Source: Pirellulales bacterium
GTDB lineage: Bacteria; Planctomycetota; Planctomycetia; Pirellulales; Thermoguttaceae
Assembly: GCA_030617125.1 (NCBI GenBank)
Contig: JAUWWA010000121.1
Location: 1 to 6,219 of the forward strand
Direction of reading: 5' to 3'
DNA: 6,219 nt
Shown here: positions 1 to 3,417 of the stretch, piece after piece
Numbering within the stretch: the first letter of the stretch is position 1
Layout: every line of letters starts with the position of its first letter
Position numbers and translations under genes: made by a program
Notes under the pieces: generated by a model
Told to the model about the DNA's origin: nothing
The model's input: only the letters and a program-made list of their open reading frames with translations
The model's database searches: none

Positions 1-113
1 ATTCCCCTGCTGTGGCAAGTATACTAAGGTCTGCCGCGTTCGAGTTGGTTGTTCGGGATGAGCCGGGCCTTGAACGGCTGCATCTTGCACTCGTGGAACG
101 GAATGAGAGATGA
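1..113 (+). CDS. 3' end of an unidentified upstream gene (5' truncated by window)
   Basis: The frame beginning at base 3 is open from the window edge to a TGA at 111-113 and gives 36 residues ending ...LERLHLALVERNER. The tail has an amphipathic, helix-like pattern with several Arg-Glu and Leu positions. It contains no motif I can assign to a family. The reason to call it coding is the junction: its TGA overlaps the ATG of the methyltransferase gene as ATGA (110-113), the classic arrangement of translationally coupled bacterial genes. The codons are G/C-rich at third positions much like the downstream genes, though this is a short sample. A start inside the window is possible (GTG at 12), but a truncated longer gene is more likely. 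The function is unknown; if real, it shares an operon with the methyltransferase. Confidence 0.6.
   Translation, partial: SPAVASILRSAAFELVVRDEPGLERLHLALVERNER
110..113 (+). promoter_or_regulatory. ATGA stop/start overlap (translational coupling site)
   Basis: The methyltransferase ATG (110-112) overlaps the TGA (111-113) of the upstream frame. The only Shine-Dalgarno-like sequence ahead of it is weak and purine-rich (GGAACGGAA, 95-103), which fits reinitiation by ribosomes finishing the upstream gene. It also decides the start codon over the in-frame ATG at 128. Confidence 0.55.
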
Positions 114-1585
114 CAACACTGCATGGTATGCTACGCCCCTGGGACGAAGGGGAGTTGGAGAAGATCCACCAGGCAAGCTTGCGGGTTCTGCAGCGGACGG
201 GTGTCCGCGTAGCGAGCGACGCGATACTCGAAATCCTCGAGGCCTCGGATGCCAAGGTTGACCGCGACAGCAGGACCGTCCGGTTCCCGGCCGACATGGT
301 GCAGGATCGATTGGAGAACTCCCCGGGATGTTGGGATCGCGCGCCCGCCGAGTCCGGGGAGTTCAGCGTCACGGCGGATGCCGGCTGCCCGATGGTTTGG
401 GACTATGATCTTCGCCGCTCCCGTCCCGCGCAGCCGAAAGACCTCGTGGATCTGCCCCGTCTGGTTCAAGCCCTTCCGAATATCGACGGGGCTGGGTGTC
501 TGGTCGCCTCAGACGGCATCCCCGACAATCTGGCCGATGCTATCATCTATCGCAACAGGATGATTCATTGCACCAAAGGCGGCGGCGGCGGCCTCGGCCG
601 ATTTCCAAGCCTGTGTTACCGCATGAGCGTCGAAGCATTTGACGTGCTGTACGATCTGATCGCGGCCGCCGAGGGCACAACGCAGTTGGGTCCCACTCAC
701 GATCTGAGCTTCTTCATGGGCGTCTCAAGCCCTCTTCGATGGGGCCGGCATGAACTCGAGATCGCCAAGCACGTGATCGAGCGAGGCCAGGTGGTGGGCA
801 TCGGCGGCAATTGCATCTGCGGGATTCAGTCGCCCATTACCCCGGCCGCCAACGTCATGATCGATCACGCCGAGCGGCTGTCCGGATTGTGCATCATCAC
901 TTCGATCGACCCCAATGGTCGGTTCTACTTCTGCAACCACACCTATGCGCTGGACATGCGAAGCGGAGACATCGCAAGCGGCTCACCCGAACAGACGCTG
1001 TTGGCCCTGCTGGGGAAGCGCTTGCTTGAGCACCTGGGCTTCAACCTGGTGGTATCTCACCCCATTCTGGATACGGGCTCGCACGTGCCCGACGTGCAGG
1101 CCGCCGTTGAGAAAGCGATGTACATGTTGCTGACGGCCTTGGGCGGCGCGCGCTCCATAGGAGGCGCCGGCCAACTCAAGGAGGTGATTTGCTATGAACA
1201 GATGGTGATCGATAATGAAATCTCCGGCTACATAAAGCACCTGCTCAAGGGCGCCGACATACGCGACGACACCATCGCGTTGGATTCGGTGTGCGAGTTG
1301 GGGATAGGCGGTAATTTCCTCACCGCAGAAGCTACGATCGAGTTCCTCAGAGAATGTTACCATCCGCCACAGTTGTTCTACCGCAAGCGCATGTCTGAAT
1401 GGATCCAAGATGGAGCGAAGGATACGCTGGAAGTGGCGCACGAGAAGGTGCGGCAGATCCTCTCGTCGGAGACTCCCGTGTTCCTCGACGATGACAGAAT
1501 TGCCGCCATGGATGAGGTTGTAGAGCAGGCCCGCCGCAGGTTCGCCCCTGACTGGGATGCGTCCCCTTTTCTGCCGATGCCCTGA
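110..1585 (+). CDS. MttB-superfamily (trimethylamine/glycine betaine-type) corrinoid methyltransferase, non-pyrrolysine
   Basis: This 491-residue protein has the length and motif order of the trimethylamine methyltransferase family (MttB/COG5598). Visible landmarks are an N-terminal helix with IHQASLRVLQRTGVRV (19-34), a Gly-rich stretch at 157-162, SPITPAANVMIDHAERLSG (241-259), an LDMRSGD...GSPE segment (281-294), the helix around DVQAAVEKAMYMLLTALGGA (328-347), GGAGQL (351-356), GIGGNFLTAEATIEFL (398-413) and a C-terminal W-x-x-x-G-A element (431-436). Family members move a methyl group from an amine or betaine to a cognate corrinoid protein in the cytoplasm. Archaeal MttB carries pyrrolysine at an in-frame amber codon. 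This frame has no internal stop and ends in TGA, so it belongs with the non-pyrrolysine homologues, such as the MtgB-type glycine betaine methyltransferases. The substrate cannot be told from sequence. An in-frame TGA at 104-106 excludes an earlier start; ATG 110 is preferred over ATG 128 because of the ATGA overlap with the upstream frame. No corrinoid partner gene is visible. Confidence 0.92.
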   Translation: MTTLHGMLRPWDEGELEKIHQASLRVLQRTGVRVASDAILEILEASDAKVDRDSRTVRFPADMVQDRLENSPGCWDRAPAESGEFSVTADAGCPMVWDYDLRRSRPAQPKDLVDLPRLVQALPNIDGAGCLVASDGIPDNLADAIIYRNRMIHCTKGGGGGLGRFPSLCYRMSVEAFDVLYDLIAAAEGTTQLGPTHDLSFFMGVSSPLRWGRHELEIAKHVIERGQVVGIGGNCICGIQSPITPAANVMIDHAERLSGLCIITSIDPNGRFYFCNHTYALDMRSGDIASGSPEQTLLALLGKRLLEHLGFNLVVSHPILDTGSHVPDVQAAVEKAMYMLLTALGGARSIGGAGQLKEVICYEQMVIDNEISGYIKHLLKGADIRDDTIALDSVCELGIGGNFLTAEATIEFLRECYHPPQLFYRKRMSEWIQDGAKDTLEVAHEKVRQILSSETPVFLDDDRIAAMDEVVEQARRRFAPDWDASPFLPMP

Positions 1586-1599
1586 AACACATCGCTCGC

Positions 1600-1617
1600 A
1601 CGAGACAAACGAGACAA
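1600..1617. repeat. two tandem copies of a 9-bp unit (ACGAGACAA)
   Basis: The unit ACGAGACAA occurs twice back to back (1600-1608 and 1609-1617) just after the methyltransferase stop codon. With two copies only, it could be chance, a replication-slippage duplication or a short direct-repeat protein site. No function is assigned. Confidence 0.5.
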
Positions 1618-1678
1618 GAGATCCTTTCCACGAGGAAAACCCAGGTTATCAGGTGATTGGGACCCGGCCTGCAGCAAA

Positions 1679-1694
1679 TGGTGAATCTTCACCA
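1679..1694. promoter_or_regulatory. perfect inverted repeat TGGTGAA-TC-TTCACCA, possible operator or leader hairpin
   Basis: Arms at 1679-1685 and 1688-1694 pair perfectly over 7 bp around a 2-base centre. As DNA this is a compact dyad of the kind bound by dimeric repressors. As RNA it would fold as a 6-bp stem with an ATCT tetraloop. It sits 31 bases before the sulfatase ATG and 17 bases before its ribosome binding site. The absence of a following T run argues against a terminator. The role is inferred from symmetry and position only. Confidence 0.4.
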
Positions 1695-1711
1695 AAACTC
1701 GCTAAGAGCAT

Positions 1712-1717
1712 GAGGAG
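1712..1717 (+). promoter_or_regulatory. ribosome binding site of the sulfatase gene (GAGGAG)
   Basis: GAGGAG lies 8 bases before ATG 1726. An in-frame TGA at 1711-1713 rules out any earlier ATG/GTG start, so the site and the stop together fix the N-terminus that carries the Tat signal. Confidence 0.8.
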
Positions 1718-1725
1718 TTGATTCG

Positions 1726-3309
1726 ATGAACGCCGAGAACAAGAACGCGACGTGGATCCCCGGCCGCCGAACGTTTTTGAAGGGGTCGGCTGTCGCAGCA
1801 GCGGGCGCGGCGCTGGGCGGCCCGCTGGTGGCGCGCAGCGACGCTGCGAAGGACGACGATCCAACCCCCGACCGGCATCCGAACATTGTGATGCTGATTT
1901 GCGACGGGATGCGGCTCGACGCGCTGGGAGCGATGGGCCAGACGCCCTGTCAAACGCCTGCCTGGGACAAGATGGCGGCCGAAGGGGCGATTCTTGGCCA
2001 GCATCGGACCACCGGTCCGATGTGTTCGCCTGCCCGGGCGTCCATACTCACGGGGTTGCAGCCCCACCAGGCAGGCATGCCGGGAATCTCTACCGTCTAC
2101 GCGCAGACAGAAACCAGCCAAGGTCCCCTCGATTGGCCCGGCATTCGTAAGGAGCCCTTCTCTGAGCGGTTGCGCGAGGCCGGGTACGAAACGTACTATG
2201 CCGGAAAGTGGCACGTCGGCGAACACAATATCACCCGGTGGTTCGACTGGGCGGCTTGCTGCCAGGCCACCGACAGTGATTATACCGAATGGTGCAAGTT
2301 ACACGGCGTACCTGACGGGTTCATCTTCCATGACCCTGTGCGAAGCAAACCCTATCGGTCCAAATACGAACCGCGGATGAGCCTCTACCGGCCGGGCGTC
2401 CTGGATATCCCCGAGGACAAGGAGCACAACCTATGGGTGCTCGGACATGCGATGGAGTTCGTTGGGATTCTCCCCAAGCACAAACCCTTCTTGCTCGTCA
2501 TGAGCGTCGAGGGTCCGCATCCCCCGCTGGTTGTCCCGCAGAAGTACTTCGACATGTACGATCCTGCCGACGTAAAGAAGCCAGACAACTGGGAGGCGAA
2601 CGTCCGCGAGCCGAGCTTCCTGGACAATTCGTACTTCAGAAAGATCCGCAGCGAATGGAGTGACGATTTCGAAGACTGGCGAAAGCCGATCGCGGTCTCG
2701 TGGGGCTATGTCACCTACGTGGACAAGCTCTTCGGAATCCTGCTTGCTCGCCTCGAAGAAATGGGCCTCATGGAGAACACGGTCGTTGTGATGCTGGCGG
2801 ACCACGGCGACATGTTCGGGCAACATAAGATGTCCCAGATCTTCATCGCGTATGACGAAGTCCTCCGCGTGCCGTGCGTGATCAGGGCGCCGGGGCGGGT
2901 CAGCCCGGGCACACGTTGCCGGATGGACACCAGCCACGTGGATATCGCCCCGACAATCCTTTCGGCGGCAGGCGTCAAACCGCCGCCGGACATGGAAGGC
3001 GAGGACCTGCTGCCTTACCTCAGCGGCGGCGGGGCCCAGCCGAGATCGCGCGACACGTTTTGCCAATACAATATGTCGCCCTATTTCAAACGGTTTCACG
3101 GGGTGCACGATTGGCGATCCATACTTCGCAGACCGTGGAAGTACGTGCTTCACCACAACGGAGAAGCGGAACTATTCAACATCGAGAAAGACCCCGGCGA
3201 GATGAACAACGTCGCCGGTCTTGCCGCGTCGCGGAAGAAGGAGGCCGAGATGCGCAAGGCGCTGCTGGCTTGGTGTACTCGAACCGGCGACGACTTTTTG
3301 AAAGGGTAG
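1726..3309 (+). CDS. Tat-exported type I sulfatase (formylglycine-dependent, Cys type)
   Basis: This 527-residue protein belongs to the sulfatase branch of the alkaline phosphatase superfamily and is predicted to hydrolyse a sulfate ester outside the cytoplasm. The N-terminus has a twin-arginine motif (RRTFLKG, 14-20), an Ala/Gly-rich hydrophobic stretch (21-36) and a likely cleavage near 36-41. The signature C-S-P-A-R (100-104, followed by ASILTG) marks Cys100 for oxidation to formylglycine by an enzyme encoded elsewhere. Other family landmarks are the first metal-site strand ending in CDG (59-61), GKWH (160-163) with Lys161 and His163, the GPHPP turn with His265, ADHGD (358-362) with Asp359 and His360, Lys368, and the C-terminal AELFNIEKDPGEMNNVAG segment (481-498). 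The usual second metal-site Asp is Gly61 here. Length is normal for the family. The natural substrate (sulfated glycan, aryl sulfate or other) cannot be read from sequence. Some relatives in this superfamily cleave phosphonate monoesters, so sulfatase activity is likely rather than certain. The gene ends in TAG. Confidence 0.94.
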   Translation: MNAENKNATWIPGRRTFLKGSAVAAAGAALGGPLVARSDAAKDDDPTPDRHPNIVMLICDGMRLDALGAMGQTPCQTPAWDKMAAEGAILGQHRTTGPMCSPARASILTGLQPHQAGMPGISTVYAQTETSQGPLDWPGIRKEPFSERLREAGYETYYAGKWHVGEHNITRWFDWAACCQATDSDYTEWCKLHGVPDGFIFHDPVRSKPYRSKYEPRMSLYRPGVLDIPEDKEHNLWVLGHAMEFVGILPKHKPFLLVMSVEGPHPPLVVPQKYFDMYDPADVKKPDNWEANVREPSFLDNSYFRKIRSEWSDDFEDWRKPIAVSWGYVTYVDKLFGILLARLEEMGLMENTVVVMLADHGDMFGQHKMSQIFIAYDEVLRVPCVIRAPGRVSPGTRCRMDTSHVDIAPTILSAAGVKPPPDMEGEDLLPYLSGGGAQPRSRDTFCQYNMSPYFKRFHGVHDWRSILRRPWKYVLHHNGEAELFNIEKDPGEMNNVAGLAASRKKEAEMRKALLAWCTRTGDDFLKG

Positions 3310-3417
3310 CCCGTCCGAACCGATCGACGTGATTGCCGCCTGCCCGACTCCGCATCAAGGCGATTGCGATTTCACAGACCTCCAATTGCCACCTTGCTAT
3401 AACGAAGGAGACCCTCC
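3310..3417. other. intergenic region between sulfatase and repeat-protein genes
   Basis: This 108-base spacer contains no T-run terminator hairpin and no convincing promoter. Its only clear element is the ribosome binding site at its 3' end. The short distance and shared strand fit co-transcription of the sulfatase and the repeat-protein gene. Confidence 0.55.
3405..3410 (+). promoter_or_regulatory. ribosome binding site of the FG-GAP protein gene (AAGGAG)
   Basis: AAGGAG lies 7 bases before ATG 3418, close to the ideal spacing. An in-frame TAA at 3400-3402 excludes an earlier start. The last four bases of the site (GGAG, 3407-3410) are complementary to CTCC at 3414-3417 across a 3-base loop. 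The hairpin is only 4 bp, so it may weakly mask the site or mean nothing. Confidence 0.8.

Larger units (their letters stand above)
1586..1725. other. intergenic region between methyltransferase and sulfatase genes
   Basis: This 140-base spacer holds a 9-bp tandem repeat (1600-1617), a perfect inverted repeat (1679-1694) and the sulfatase ribosome binding site (1712-1717). I see no GC-rich hairpin followed by a T run, so no intrinsic terminator, and no convincing -35/-10 pair. The gap is long enough for the sulfatase to have its own promoter. Confidence 0.6.

Noticed and set aside
20..25. TATACT, a -10-like hexamer ahead of the methyltransferase gene
   Set aside because: It lies inside the open upstream frame, any -35 would fall outside the window, and the ATGA overlap makes a promoter here unnecessary.
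49..261. Open frame starting MFGMSRALNG overlapping the methyltransferase start
   Set aside because: It overlaps the well-supported methyltransferase in another frame and has no recognisable domain. The upstream region is better explained by the frame ending at 113.
2431..3156. Long antisense open frame (241 codons) opposite the sulfatase gene
   Set aside because: GC-rich coding DNA commonly leaves the opposite strand open. There is no domain, no ribosome binding site and full overlap with a confident gene. The same applies to antisense frames at 983-1441, 3625-4218, 4684-5184 and 5584-6039.
3307..3309. TAG stop of the sulfatase as a possible pyrrolysine or readthrough codon, given an MttB-family neighbour
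   Set aside because: The sulfatase is full length at this point with its normal C-terminal motif. The in-frame extension to TAA 3400-3402 is Arg-rich and looks non-coding. The MttB homologue itself has no amber codon.
3395..3403. TGCTATAAC, an extended -10-like sequence before the repeat-protein gene
   Set aside because: Transcription would start at about base 3410, leaving the AAGGAG ribosome binding site outside the transcript, and there is no matching -35.
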